From assembly GCF_002233755.1 (NCBI RefSeq), contig NZ_KZ268705.1, positions 181,869-216,960 on the forward strand: DNA of 35,092 nt. The letters are read 5' to 3'. Origin of the DNA: Acinetobacter piscicola. GTDB lineage: Bacteria > Pseudomonadota > Gammaproteobacteria > Pseudomonadales > Moraxellaceae. The notes beneath the pieces were generated by a model. It saw only the letters and a list, made by a program, of their open reading frames with translations. It made no database searches and was not told the origin of the DNA. Below are positions 25,068-33,933 of this stretch, piece by piece. Every line of letters begins with the position of its first letter. Position 1 is the stretch's first letter. Made by a program: the position numbers and the translations under genes.

Positions 25068-25667
25068 ATGATTGCTCGTTCAATTGATGATATCCAAGCC
25101 ATTGCCTGTTTCGATGACAGCCCGAAAGGACGTTTGTTATTGGGTGCGGCTTATCTGTTTCATAAGCAAGGTTATGCCAAAACCACCGTCCGTGAATTAG
25201 CAAATTTTATTGGAATTCAATCAGGTAGCCTATTTCATCATTTTAAAAGTAAAGATGACATTCTCGCCAATGTCATGGAACAAACTATTATTTATAACCA
25301 TGCTCGCCTACTCGATGCGATTCAAAAGTCAGATGATCCTGAACAACAGTTAAAACATTTAATCAAAGCTGAATTGATTTCAATTAGTGGTGATACAGGT
25401 TCTGCCATGGCTGTTTTAGTCCATGAATGGTTTGCACTTTCCACAGAAAAACAAGAAGAGCTGTTAAAGCTGCGCAATGATTATGAAAACATTTGGTTGG
25501 CTGTGATTCAAAAGTTGTGTGATGTTAAAAAGATTCAGCATGATGCTTTTATCTGGCGACGTTTATTGGGTGGTTCAATTTCATGGACAGTCACATGGTA
25601 TAAACCCAATGGCAAAGTCAGTGTTGATGAACTTACCGATATGATATGGGAAATGGCTTTGAAATGA
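25068..25667 (+). CDS. atuR: TetR-family repressor AtuR
   Basis: TetR regulator of 199 residues with an N-terminal helix-turn-helix around 22-66 (TTVRELANFIGIQSGSLFHH spans the recognition region) and a helical ligand-binding domain ending in WRRLLGGSISWTVTWYKP. In Pseudomonas AtuR represses the atu operon until terpenoid intermediates bind; divergent placement with an operator-like repeat in between supports the same role here. The ATG lacks a clear ribosome site; a six-codon reading frame (25051-25071) ends across it with an ATGA overlap, so reinitiation is possible. Its own stop overlaps the start of the GNAT gene. Confidence 0.85.
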   Translation: MIARSIDDIQAIACFDDSPKGRLLLGAAYLFHKQGYAKTTVRELANFIGIQSGSLFHHFKSKDDILANVMEQTIIYNHARLLDAIQKSDDPEQQLKHLIKAELISISGDTGSAMAVLVHEWFALSTEKQEELLKLRNDYENIWLAVIQKLCDVKKIQHDAFIWRRLLGGSISWTVTWYKPNGKVSVDELTDMIWEMALK

Positions 25668-26155
25668 GCATTGTCTACTTACGAAAACCTCAAGATTCTG
25701 ACCTTATCGAAGTTGAAAGCGCTTATAAAAATAGTGAATCTTTACATCAACCTTGGACTTATCCACCGTATAATTTTCAAAATTATTTACAGCAAGAAGG
25801 ACGCTATTTTCTTTGCTTTACAGCAACACATCAAATCATTGGCACGTTTAATATTTCCAATATTGTCAGAGGACATTTTCATTCCGCATATTTAGGCTAT
25901 GAGGTTTTCTCTCCTTATCAAGCACATGGTTATATGCGTTTGGGTCTAAATCTACTATTACATGAAGCATTTCATGTTCTAAATTTACATCGTCTTGAAG
26001 CGAATATTCAGCCTGAAAATCTTGCATCTATTCGCTTGATTGCGGGAGCCGATTTCGTGAAGGAAGGTTTTTCTAAACAATACTTAAATATAGGTGGTGA
26101 ATGGAAAGATCATGAACGTTGGGCGATTATTAATGAGGATTGGCGTGTACTTTGA
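25664..26155 (+). CDS. GNAT family N-acetyltransferase (RimJ/RimL type)
   Basis: Acetyl-CoA-dependent transferase of 163 residues resembling the RimJ/RimL branch: VYLRKPQDSDL at the start, YLGYEVFSPYQAHGYM as the acetyl-CoA motif A, and LHRLEANIQPENLASIRLI as motif B (members usually have a longer C-terminal GFxxEG, here DFVKEGF). The substrate is unknown. I start it at ATG 25664, which overlaps the atuR stop as ATGA; an upstream start at 25646 would lie inside atuR. Co-transcription with atuR is likely, but a part in terpene breakdown is not implied. Confidence 0.82.
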   Translation: MSIVYLRKPQDSDLIEVESAYKNSESLHQPWTYPPYNFQNYLQQEGRYFLCFTATHQIIGTFNISNIVRGHFHSAYLGYEVFSPYQAHGYMRLGLNLLLHEAFHVLNLHRLEANIQPENLASIRLIAGADFVKEGFSKQYLNIGGEWKDHERWAIINEDWRVL

Positions 26156-26213
26156 TAGCAATTTTTATATTTCAAATCTCTGTATATATTCATAAGCAGG
26201 TATATTTCGATCA

Positions 26214-26233
26214 TTTTATTTCATGAAATAAAA
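26214..26233. repeat. 20-base perfect palindrome in the gap before the unknown operon
   Basis: TTTTATTT-CATG-AAATAAAA, perfectly self-complementary, about 60 bases after the GNAT stop and 180 before the next gene. It could be an operator or a weak AT-only hairpin. The rest of this 258-base gap shows nothing else I can support. Confidence 0.4.
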
Positions 26234-26413
26234 AAATTAAAGCTGATAGAATAATTCACAATAAAAAATTTATATTCTTTTAAATACATGCACATAAAAA
26301 TCTTCAAAATAGCGTTCAACTTGCGACACAGCTTAACGCTCACCCTCCTATTTATATTTTCCTTTAAATCAAAAACTGCTAATCTCTTGTAACGCAAATA
26401 ATTCTAAATAAAT

Positions 26414-27031
26414 ATGAACCCAGTACAACATGCCCATATTTCAGTCAAACGCCGAGGTGGCGAACTTGAAGACTATATTGACATCCATGCTTTAATCGAC
26501 AGTACCAAGATGCTTTGTACTGATAATCGTCACCGTATTCTGCATACTTTTTGGGGTGTTCAGGAAGTTATTATTCCTATTTTTGGACATTATTTTGAAA
26601 ATAGCGCTGGTCAAAGTATCGAGGTCAAAGACCTGTGTGAAAAAGATCATTTACTGGTCGATTTTCACCATCGCTTTATTCCGACCTTAGGCGATTTTGT
26701 AGCAGCGATGCAAGATATTCCTACAGATGGGTTAGCAAAAAGATTAGAAAAATTCCACTGCGATGTTATTGATGACCCTAAAATATCTGCAACCCTGCTT
26801 TCACCATTAGCCGTGACAGGACAATTAAAATCATTATTGATTACTCATAACAGTTGGTTTATCAATACCATTTTGCCCATGATGGGCAAAAGTGAAGCTA
26901 AATTTATCGACTTTGATATTAGCCCCGATTTTTTCTTTAATCCAATGCGTTTCGAACTTTGGATGGACAATGGTATGGCTGTGCCACCGAGTGCAGCTAA
27001 ATTACAAGACTTAAAAATTAAAATTGCTTAA
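26414..27031 (+). CDS. Uncharacterised His-rich protein (DUF6915-like)
   Basis: Soluble 205-residue protein with no signal peptide or membrane helix. The N-terminal 100 residues carry many His (6, 8, 25, 40, 44, 59, 79, 85, 86) and Cys35/Cys75, with HAHISVKRRGG, HRILHTFWGVQ and LVDFHHRFIPTLGDF standing out; they recall, from memory only, a small uncharacterised bacterial family (DUF6915). The spaced His could bind a metal. The C-terminal half is a mixed region ending LQDLKIKIA. No good ribosome site before the ATG. It is followed 15 bases later by a second unknown gene with a strong ribosome site, forming an operon. Confidence 0.65.
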   Translation: MNPVQHAHISVKRRGGELEDYIDIHALIDSTKMLCTDNRHRILHTFWGVQEVIIPIFGHYFENSAGQSIEVKDLCEKDHLLVDFHHRFIPTLGDFVAAMQDIPTDGLAKRLEKFHCDVIDDPKISATLLSPLAVTGQLKSLLITHNSWFINTILPMMGKSEAKFIDFDISPDFFFNPMRFELWMDNGMAVPPSAAKLQDLKIKIA

Positions 27032-27046
27032 TTCAAGGGGAATATT

Positions 27047-27784
27047 ATGAGCAATATCCAATACGTTCTTCGTCAAAATGACTTTGCTTACAATGATGAA
27101 TGGCATCTTACCAACCATGTTTCAACTGGCGCAATCAAGGAAATATACACAGACAAGACCGAAGCTGAAAAGGCATACAAAGCATTGGTCGTTAAAGGCC
27201 TATATTATGATGAACTCTGCAATTATGATATTGGTAATGGTGAAGCAGATGACGAAGTCTATGAAAAGCTTGAGGCTTTTATTTTAGAAAAAACTGGAGA
27301 AACTTTTAACATAGACGATGGAGAAATTCCCAAACTTAACGAAGATGATGCCTTCAAATTTGCCAAACTTTCAGGGATCGTGTGGTATCAGTTACTCGAA
27401 GTTGATGCAAGTCAACCCTGTTATGTTCTTTGGGTTCACTCAGAAGAAAGCTATTTCACTGGATACGAAACTGGCAGCATCATTTCTAGTCAAGATGAGA
27501 ACTTTAACGATGTTTCATGGGAATCCAATATCTATGCTATGGATGATGAGTTCGAAGCACTGATGAATAAATCACTTTCCGAGTTAAGTGATAGCCCTCG
27601 TTTACTTAAAGAGTTTATCGAACAAACACCTGATATTCGTTACGATGTTGAACAAGATAGTATTGTAGGAATCGCTTTAGATAGTATAGAATTTATTCAA
27701 TTAAAAGCATTAAATGCCTTTTTGAAACAACCTATTTTTGAAGTTCGTCAAATCTCTTTGGAAGAATTGGCTGAACTAGAATAA
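27047..27784 (+). CDS. Uncharacterised acidic protein
   Basis: I do not recognise this 245-residue protein. It is strongly acidic (many Asp/Glu, ending EELAELE), soluble, and starts with a short segment SNIQYVLRQNDFAYNDEWH that resembles an immunity- or effector-type small beta domain, but this is only an impression. A central aromatic block, VLWVHSEESYFTGYETG, is a notable feature. The ATG has a clear AAGGGG ribosome site. Second gene of an operon with the His-rich protein, closed by the strong hairpin at 27792. Confidence 0.65.
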   Translation: MSNIQYVLRQNDFAYNDEWHLTNHVSTGAIKEIYTDKTEAEKAYKALVVKGLYYDELCNYDIGNGEADDEVYEKLEAFILEKTGETFNIDDGEIPKLNEDDAFKFAKLSGIVWYQLLEVDASQPCYVLWVHSEESYFTGYETGSIISSQDENFNDVSWESNIYAMDDEFEALMNKSLSELSDSPRLLKEFIEQTPDIRYDVEQDSIVGIALDSIEFIQLKALNAFLKQPIFEVRQISLEELAELE

Positions 27785-27791
27785 ACCACAA

Positions 27792-27832
27792 AATAATAAA
27801 AAGTGCGGGGGCGAACTGCACTTTTTATTATT
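27792..27832. terminator. Bidirectional intrinsic terminator
   Basis: Perfect 15-base stem AATAATAAAAAGTGC/GCACTTTTTATTATT with an 11-base G-rich loop, placed between the convergent acidic-protein gene (stop 27784) and the acyl-CoA dehydrogenase (stop 27843). A and T runs on both sides let it serve both strands. Confidence 0.88.
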
Positions 27833-27842
27833 CATCAGACAG

Positions 27843-29012
27843 TTAATACCCCAACTGCTTACTAATTAAATCCTTCATGATTTCTTCAGCACCACCACCA
27901 ATCATATTGACTTTGACTTCACGATAAATACGCTCAGACTTGGTGCCGCGCATAAAACCCATACCACCTAAAGTCTGTACAGCCGCATCGGCACAGAACT
28001 GCATGGTCTGTGTAGCAACATTCTTAGCCATACAAATTTGCGCAATTAAATCACTACCTTGTAATTCAGCTTGCCCCATTCGATAAGCTGTATCTTCCAA
28101 CAATGCACGTGTTGAAGTCAGACGAGTCGCCATATCTACTAATTTATGCCGTACTACCTGATGATCAACTAAGCGTTTTCCAAATGTTTTACGCTCTTTC
28201 GACCATTCTAAAGCCTCTTGATAACAGACCAATGCATAACCATAAGCCATGGACGCTAACCAAAAGCGCTCCATATTAAAATTTTTCATGATGACTTTAA
28301 AACCAGAGTTTTCTTCACCTAGCAGATTTTCTACAGGGACTTTTACGTGGTCAAAATGCAGATGCGCTGTGTCCGATGCCCACCATCCCATCTTTTTCAA
28401 AGAAGATTTAGTAATCCCCTCGCTATGTGCATCGACCAATAACATCGAAATACCATTTGCACCTCTAATTTCGGGATTAGTACGCACTGCAACCGTGTAA
28501 TAATCCGCCCGCATTCCTGAAGTAATAAAAGTTTTTTCACCACTTACTAAATAGTAATCACCATCTCGGATGGCTTTCGTCTGCAAGGCAGCAACGTCAG
28601 AACCACCACTCGGTTCAGTAATGGCTAACGCTGAAATTTTTTCTCCTGAAATAATTTGCGGCATCACTTGGTCTCGAATGTGTGGTTGAGCAAAATGATG
28701 AATGGGTGGCGTCCCAATCGTATGAATCATCAATGAAATATGTACACCGCCTGAGCCTGCTTTTGCAGTCTCTACAGCAGCTAAAAACACATGAAAAGCA
28801 TCGGCATCTGAAATGCCACCATGTTCATCATCAAAACCTAAACCCAGTAACCCAATATCCGCCGCTTTTCGATACAGTTCTCGTGGAAATGTTCCAGCCT
28901 CATCCCATTCATTCACAAAGGGAGAAATTTCTTTTTCAACAAACTTCTTCACACTATCCGCAAATGCACGATGCTCCGCAGTGTAGTAAATCGGGTTATT
29001 TAAATGATCCAT
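27843..29012 (-). CDS. Acyl-CoA dehydrogenase (tandem paralogue 1)
   Basis: FAD-dependent alpha,beta-dehydrogenation of an acyl-CoA. The 389 residues contain ALAITEPSGGSDVAAL (first signature), SGEKTFITSG, KMGWWASDTAHLHFD, KERKTFGKRLVDHQVVRHKL and the C-terminal signature with VNMIGGGAEEIMKDL, whose Glu is the usual catalytic base. It is closely similar to the next gene upstream, with divergence concentrated in the N-terminal and middle parts that shape the acyl pocket. The spacing (79 bases) and shared orientation put both in one transcript. The substrate is unknown; proximity suggests a role in branched or terpenoid acyl-CoA oxidation. Confidence 0.88.
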   Translation of the reverse strand: MDHLNNPIYYTAEHRAFADSVKKFVEKEISPFVNEWDEAGTFPRELYRKAADIGLLGLGFDDEHGGISDADAFHVFLAAVETAKAGSGGVHISLMIHTIGTPPIHHFAQPHIRDQVMPQIISGEKISALAITEPSGGSDVAALQTKAIRDGDYYLVSGEKTFITSGMRADYYTVAVRTNPEIRGANGISMLLVDAHSEGITKSSLKKMGWWASDTAHLHFDHVKVPVENLLGEENSGFKVIMKNFNMERFWLASMAYGYALVCYQEALEWSKERKTFGKRLVDHQVVRHKLVDMATRLTSTRALLEDTAYRMGQAELQGSDLIAQICMAKNVATQTMQFCADAAVQTLGGMGFMRGTKSERIYREVKVNMIGGGAEEIMKDLISKQLGY

Positions 29013-29091
29013 ATTTTGTTATTCCCTATTTTTCCTATCGTTTGTTCTTTAAAAATCTAGCTTTTATTCACAGTGACGCTGAATTAAAACA

Positions 29092-30255
29092 TTAATAGCC
29101 CAATTGACGACTTGCAAGATCTTTCATAATTTCTTCTGCACCACCACCGATCATATTGACTTTAACATCTCGATAAATCCGTTCAGACTTGGTTCCACGC
29201 ATAAAGCCCATACCACCTAAAGTCTGCACTGCAGCATCTGCACAAAATTGCATGGTTTGTGTTGCGACATTTTTCAACATACAGATTTGTGCAATCATTT
29301 CATTGCCTTGCATTTCAGGTTTGCCTAGACGATAAGCAGTGTCTTCCAGTAATGCCCTTGTCGTAGTTAAGCGTGTTGCCATCTCTACTAATTTATGTCG
29401 CACGACTTGATGATCGACTAAACGTTTCCCAAAAGTTTTTCGCTCTTTTGCCCATTCCAAAGCTTCTTCATAACACGTTAATGCAAAGCCATAACTACTC
29501 GCAGCTAAGAAAAAGCGCTCCATATTGAAATTATTCATAATCACAAGAAAGCCCATATTCTCTGCACCCAACAGATTTTTTGCAGGAACACGTACTTCAT
29601 CAAAATGTAAATGTGCCGTATCCGAAGCCCACCAGCCCATCTTGTCCAATTTACTTTTTGTGATCCCTTGACTATGTGCATCGACCAATAGCATGGAAAT
29701 ACCATTCGGGCCTTTCGCATCAGGATCTGTACGGACAGCAACGGTGTAATAATCTGCACGCATACCAGATGTGATAAAGGTCTTTTCTCCACTGATAATG
29801 TAGTCATCGCCATCACGTATCGCTTTAGTTTTTAATGCTGCAACATCTGAACCACCACTCGGTTCAGTGATTGCCAAGGCAGAAATTTTGTCACCTGCTA
29901 AAATTTGGCTCAATACCATTTCTTTAATTTCAGGTGATGCGAAGTGATTAATGGGGGGTGCGCCAATAGAATGCGAAAGTAATGAAGCGCATAAACCACC
30001 TGATCCAGTTTTCGCCAATTCGATTGAAGATAAAAGTATATGGAATGCGTCCGTGTCAGCAATACCACCATAATTTTCATCAAAACCAATACCTAATAAC
30101 CCAATTTCAGCTGCCTTTTTATATAATTCTTTTGGAAAAGTTTCTGCTTCTTCCCATTCATTCACATATGGCATTAATTCTTTTTGAACAAATTTTCGTA
30201 TTGAATCAGCAAATGCAATATGTTGATCTGTATAATAAATTGGGTTAGGTATCAT
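29092..30255 (-). CDS. Acyl-CoA dehydrogenase (tandem paralogue 2)
   Basis: The 387-residue acyl-CoA dehydrogenase shares its layout with the gene just downstream: NPIYYTDQH start, ALAITEPSGGSDVAAL, SGEKTFITSG, KERKTFGKRLVDHQ and VNMIGGGAEEIMKDL with the conserved Glu. By hand count the last ~117 residues differ from paralogue 1 at about 13 positions, whereas a 46-residue stretch around residues 75-120 differs at about 21. This pattern suggests duplication followed by change of substrate pocket. First gene of the pair, with a TTGAAA/TATAAG promoter upstream, divergent from the SNF2 gene. Confidence 0.88.
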   Translation of the reverse strand: MIPNPIYYTDQHIAFADSIRKFVQKELMPYVNEWEEAETFPKELYKKAAEIGLLGIGFDENYGGIADTDAFHILLSSIELAKTGSGGLCASLLSHSIGAPPINHFASPEIKEMVLSQILAGDKISALAITEPSGGSDVAALKTKAIRDGDDYIISGEKTFITSGMRADYYTVAVRTDPDAKGPNGISMLLVDAHSQGITKSKLDKMGWWASDTAHLHFDEVRVPAKNLLGAENMGFLVIMNNFNMERFFLAASSYGFALTCYEEALEWAKERKTFGKRLVDHQVVRHKLVEMATRLTTTRALLEDTAYRLGKPEMQGNEMIAQICMLKNVATQTMQFCADAAVQTLGGMGFMRGTKSERIYRDVKVNMIGGGAEEIMKDLASRQLGY

Positions 30256-30287
30256 TTATATTTGTATTCCTGCTTTATTTTTCAAAG

Positions 30288-30317
30288 CTTATACTGACAG
30301 ATTTTAAGTATTTTCAA
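30288..30317 (-). promoter_or_regulatory. Candidate promoter of the acyl-CoA dehydrogenase pair
   Basis: On the minus strand TTGAAA (30317-30312) and TATAAG (30293-30288) are 18 bases apart, 33 bases before the ATG. Just upstream, at about 30328-30352, an interrupted inverted repeat (ATGATCAAT/ATTG..ATCAT) could bind a regulator. Confidence 0.45.
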
Positions 30318-30384
30318 GTTGCAAAAATGATCAATTTACATTGAAAATCATGACACTTTCCGCCAAATACAGCTTGATAAAATT

Positions 30385-30413
30385 TTAATAGTTTACTTAA
30401 AATCAGTTACAAT
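30385..30413 (+). promoter_or_regulatory. Candidate promoter of the SNF2 gene
   Basis: TTAATA (30385-30390) and TACAAT (30408-30413) with 17-base spacing, which places transcription start about 27 bases before the ATG. Confidence 0.45.
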
Positions 30414-30446
30414 CAGCGCTTATTTGATCTAAATTTTATTTTCTAA

Positions 30447-33400
30447 ATGATGGCCAACCTAACTCAATTTTTATCACGTTTTAACGCAGCAACGATTCAA
30501 CGTAGTATGAGTTATGTCAAAAAAATTGATTTAACAACTTTAGAAATTCACCTCAAAAGTGACTATCTTTTTATCAGTGCAGAAATTGAAGGCACTGATT
30601 TTTACGAAACAGTCATTCAATTTCACCTTTCAAAAAATAAAATTACAGATACTGAATGTAGTTGCCCTGTGGGCTATAACTGCAAACATGCTGCCGCACT
30701 GGCTCGATATTTTTATGATCATCAACATGAAAAGCCATTTAGACAGTACTTAAATCTTAATCAAACGACAACAAACAGTACTCAACAATTAGATTCCATC
30801 ACCACAATATCTTCAACACCTCAATTTTCTACAACGTCAAGCAGTCCAACGCATCACACGGCTAAAACTTGGCTCAATCAATTTCGACAACAGCTTGCGC
30901 AAATTAAATCATCAAATACGATATCCAATCATCAATTGATCTATCTTTTTCAGCCTAAAAAAAATTCAGCTAAATTACAACTCAGTGTATATAAGGTTCG
31001 TCGTAATAAAGATGGACAAATTCGTGATACCACACCATATACCAGTTATGACAATGTGTTGAATGGTCGTTTAAAAGTAAGTAATGAAGAAAAGAAAATC
31101 TTTAATCATTTGTACTTTTTTGCCAAATTAAATTTTAACAATCCTCATTATTATCCTTCTGCATGGGACATTTCAGGAATTTATCAAGAGCAATTAAAAA
31201 CAGCGATTGCCAGTGGGGATTGTTATAGTTTAAATGTTTCACAATCTGCTTTGTCATGGTCAGATGAAAACTATCGAATTGAATTTAATTGGCAAATGCG
31301 CCCGGAACAACAAACTGAAAAATTAAAAGCTCAATTTTTTGATCAATATAATCAAAAGCTTGATGCTGAACATTCTAAGCAAATTTATATTATTCATTCT
31401 CATCCACTGAGCTATTTAGATACCTTAAGAAATCAGATTGGCGTACTGGAATCTTCCTATTCTAGTGAAATGATTGAAGAATTGTTGAATATGCCACAAA
31501 TGCCTGTTGAGCTTCTGGCTGAATTTGAGCAAGTCATTCAACCTTATTCAATTTTTGAAGATTTACCTCAAGCTCAATCTGCCCAAAATATAGAAATAAT
31601 CAAGGGGCAACCTTTAGCCATTTTGCATTTTGGTACATTTCCACAATATGATCGTCTAGGTCAAATGCATCACTATGCGATGGCTGAAATAGAGTTTGAA
31701 TACCCAACAGGACGTATAAAAGCTGGATTTCCAGATGAAAATTTTATCACCTTTTTTAATAAGCAAACTGTCAGACAGCAACGCGATTTAAATGCAGAAA
31801 AAGCTCAAATTGAGCACTTAAAGAATGCAGTTCCATCATTACAATGGATCAAACAAATTAACAAAAACAAACGTCCTGCATTTGATGATATCACTGAAAA
31901 TTCAGTCGTTTGTGCAAATCCAACAGATTGGATTAACCAACTCCTCCCAGACAATCAAATAGAAAAAATAGGGTGGAAAGTTGAACATACTTCCAACAGT
32001 TTGTTTAATTTAACAGTTGCTCAAAATCTTGAATTTTCATTGTTTGAATCAGATGAAAAACCAGACTGGTTTAATGTCGGTGCAACCATTCAAGATATGC
32101 AGGGTCAGACCTATAATTTAATTGAACTCTTAGGCAATCTTGTTGCCCGTATGCCGATCATTTTAGAACCTGAATTCCTTGAACAATTAGATGAAAATGG
32201 TTATTTCACAGTAGATTTAGGTCTCAACCATCCACAACTTGCGTTAAAAGTTCAAGATATCAAACCTATTTTTATCTACTTAAAAGAAATCTTACAACAT
32301 CCTGAAACTGCTGGATTTGATCGTTATGATGCTGTGCAGTTTTTCGACTTACAACATCATTTAGGTATGCCATGGCAAAGCAATGATCGCCTCAAACAAT
32401 TTGCTGAAAAATTACAACAAGGTTATCAAAATCAAATTCCAACACCACAGGGCTTCCAAGGTGAGCTGCGCCCATATCAACAACAAGGCTTAGCATGGTT
32501 ACAATTTTTACGTGAAACTGAGCATGGTGGGATTCTCGCCGATGATATGGGACTAGGTAAAACAGCTCAAACATTGGCACATCTACTTATTGAAAAACAA
32601 GCAGGACGTTTAGAACAATGTCCTGCCTTGATTATTGCGCCAACATCACTTATGCAAAATTGGCGTAAAGAAGCAGAGAAATTTACTCCAGAATTAAACG
32701 TTTTGGTTTTACAAGGCCATGATCGATTAGAACATTTTCAAGAGATTAAAAATGCCGATGTTATTCTCAGCACTTACCCACTGTTAGGTCGTGACGAAAA
32801 GTACTTACTTGCTTATGAATATCATTTACTTATTTTGGATGAAGCGCAGAATATTAAAAATCCAAATGCCAAAGCATCACAAGTAGCACGTCAAATAAAG
32901 GCAAAACATCGATTATGTTTAACAGGTACACCAATGGAAAACCATCTAGGTGAACTGTGGTCTCTATTTCATTTCTTAATGCCCGGATTTCTGTATAGTC
33001 AGGAAACTTTTAATAAGAAATATCGTAATCCGATTGAAAAACATGCCAATATTACTTTAAAAAACAAACTCATTTCTCGAATTAAACCCTTTATGTTACG
33101 TCGTTTAAAAACAGAAGTTGCCAAAGAACTTCCTGAGAAAACAACGATTGAAGTCAATATCGATATGAACGCTCAACAGTCTAAACTCTATGAAGCTGTA
33201 CGAGCAACGATGCAAAAGAATATTCGTGAAATTATTGCAGCTAAAGGTTTTCACCGCAGTCAAATTCAAATTTTGAGTGCTTTACTTAAACTGCGTCAGG
33301 TATGTTGTCATCCAAGCCTTTTACAACTTGAACATACCAAAAACCAAAATATTGAATCAGCAAAATTAGATTATTTATTGGAAATGATACAAGATATGGT

Positions 33401-33860
33401 TGAAGAAGGTCGTAAGATTTTGATTTTTTCACAATTTACGACCATGTTACAACTGATTGAAGATCATTTAAAAACACTAAAAATTAAACATGTTAAGTTG
33501 ACTGGACAAACTAGAAAACGTGATGAGGTCATTACTGCTTTTCAAACTGGTGATATTCCTGTTTTCTTAATCAGCCTAAAAGCAGGTGGTGTAGGTCTAA
33601 ACCTTACTGCTGCTGATACAGTGATTCATTACGATCCATGGTGGAATCCTGCCGCTGAGGATCAAGCCTCTGATCGAGCTTGGCGAATTGGTCAAGACAA
33701 ACCAGTATTTGTGTATAAATTAATTACTAATCAAAGTATTGAAGAAAAAATCTTAGTTCTGCAAAAAAATAAGGCTAATCTAGCAAAATCGATACTCAGT
33801 ATTGACCATGAAAATGAAGTAAAACTTTCTGAAGATGATGTAATGAGTTTATTGGATTAA
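30447..33860 (+). CDS. SWIM zinc-finger SNF2-family helicase-like ATPase
   Basis: Large (1137 residues) superfamily 2 DNA translocase. The N-terminus has a SWIM finger with CxCx5CxH (Cys71, Cys73, Cys79, His81), usually DNA- or protein-binding. A long middle region (about 90-660) has no domain I can name. The SNF2 motor begins near 675: Walker A DDMGLGKT with Lys705, DEAQ box 798-801, LTGTPMEN (motif III), then the helicase C half with IFSQFT, LKAGGVGLNLTAAD, and QASDRAWRIGQ holding Gln1073, Arg1077 and Arg1080 (motif VI). Such bacterial proteins are proposed to remodel DNA-protein or transcription complexes; none is well characterised. Monocistronic with its own promoter. Confidence 0.9.
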   Translation: MMANLTQFLSRFNAATIQRSMSYVKKIDLTTLEIHLKSDYLFISAEIEGTDFYETVIQFHLSKNKITDTECSCPVGYNCKHAAALARYFYDHQHEKPFRQYLNLNQTTTNSTQQLDSITTISSTPQFSTTSSSPTHHTAKTWLNQFRQQLAQIKSSNTISNHQLIYLFQPKKNSAKLQLSVYKVRRNKDGQIRDTTPYTSYDNVLNGRLKVSNEEKKIFNHLYFFAKLNFNNPHYYPSAWDISGIYQEQLKTAIASGDCYSLNVSQSALSWSDENYRIEFNWQMRPEQQTEKLKAQFFDQYNQKLDAEHSKQIYIIHSHPLSYLDTLRNQIGVLESSYSSEMIEELLNMPQMPVELLAEFEQVIQPYSIFEDLPQAQSAQNIEIIKGQPLAILHFGTFPQYDRLGQMHHYAMAEIEFEYPTGRIKAGFPDENFITFFNKQTVRQQRDLNAEKAQIEHLKNAVPSLQWIKQINKNKRPAFDDITENSVVCANPTDWINQLLPDNQIEKIGWKVEHTSNSLFNLTVAQNLEFSLFESDEKPDWFNVGATIQDMQGQTYNLIELLGNLVARMPIILEPEFLEQLDENGYFTVDLGLNHPQLALKVQDIKPIFIYLKEILQHPETAGFDRYDAVQFFDLQHHLGMPWQSNDRLKQFAEKLQQGYQNQIPTPQGFQGELRPYQQQGLAWLQFLRETEHGGILADDMGLGKTAQTLAHLLIEKQAGRLEQCPALIIAPTSLMQNWRKEAEKFTPELNVLVLQGHDRLEHFQEIKNADVILSTYPLLGRDEKYLLAYEYHLLILDEAQNIKNPNAKASQVARQIKAKHRLCLTGTPMENHLGELWSLFHFLMPGFLYSQETFNKKYRNPIEKHANITLKNKLISRIKPFMLRRLKTEVAKELPEKTTIEVNIDMNAQQSKLYEAVRATMQKNIREIIAAKGFHRSQIQILSALLKLRQVCCHPSLLQLEHTKNQNIESAKLDYLLEMIQDMVEEGRKILIFSQFTTMLQLIEDHLKTLKIKHVKLTGQTRKRDEVITAFQTGDIPVFLISLKAGGVGLNLTAADTVIHYDPWWNPAAEDQASDRAWRIGQDKPVFVYKLITNQSIEEKILVLQKNKANLAKSILSIDHENEVKLSEDDVMSLLD

Positions 33861-33933
33861 ACTCAAATGGGCAAAGACAACCATGTGATTTTAGTTTAAC
33901 TCCTTTTTTATCAATTAATTACAATAAATTAAT

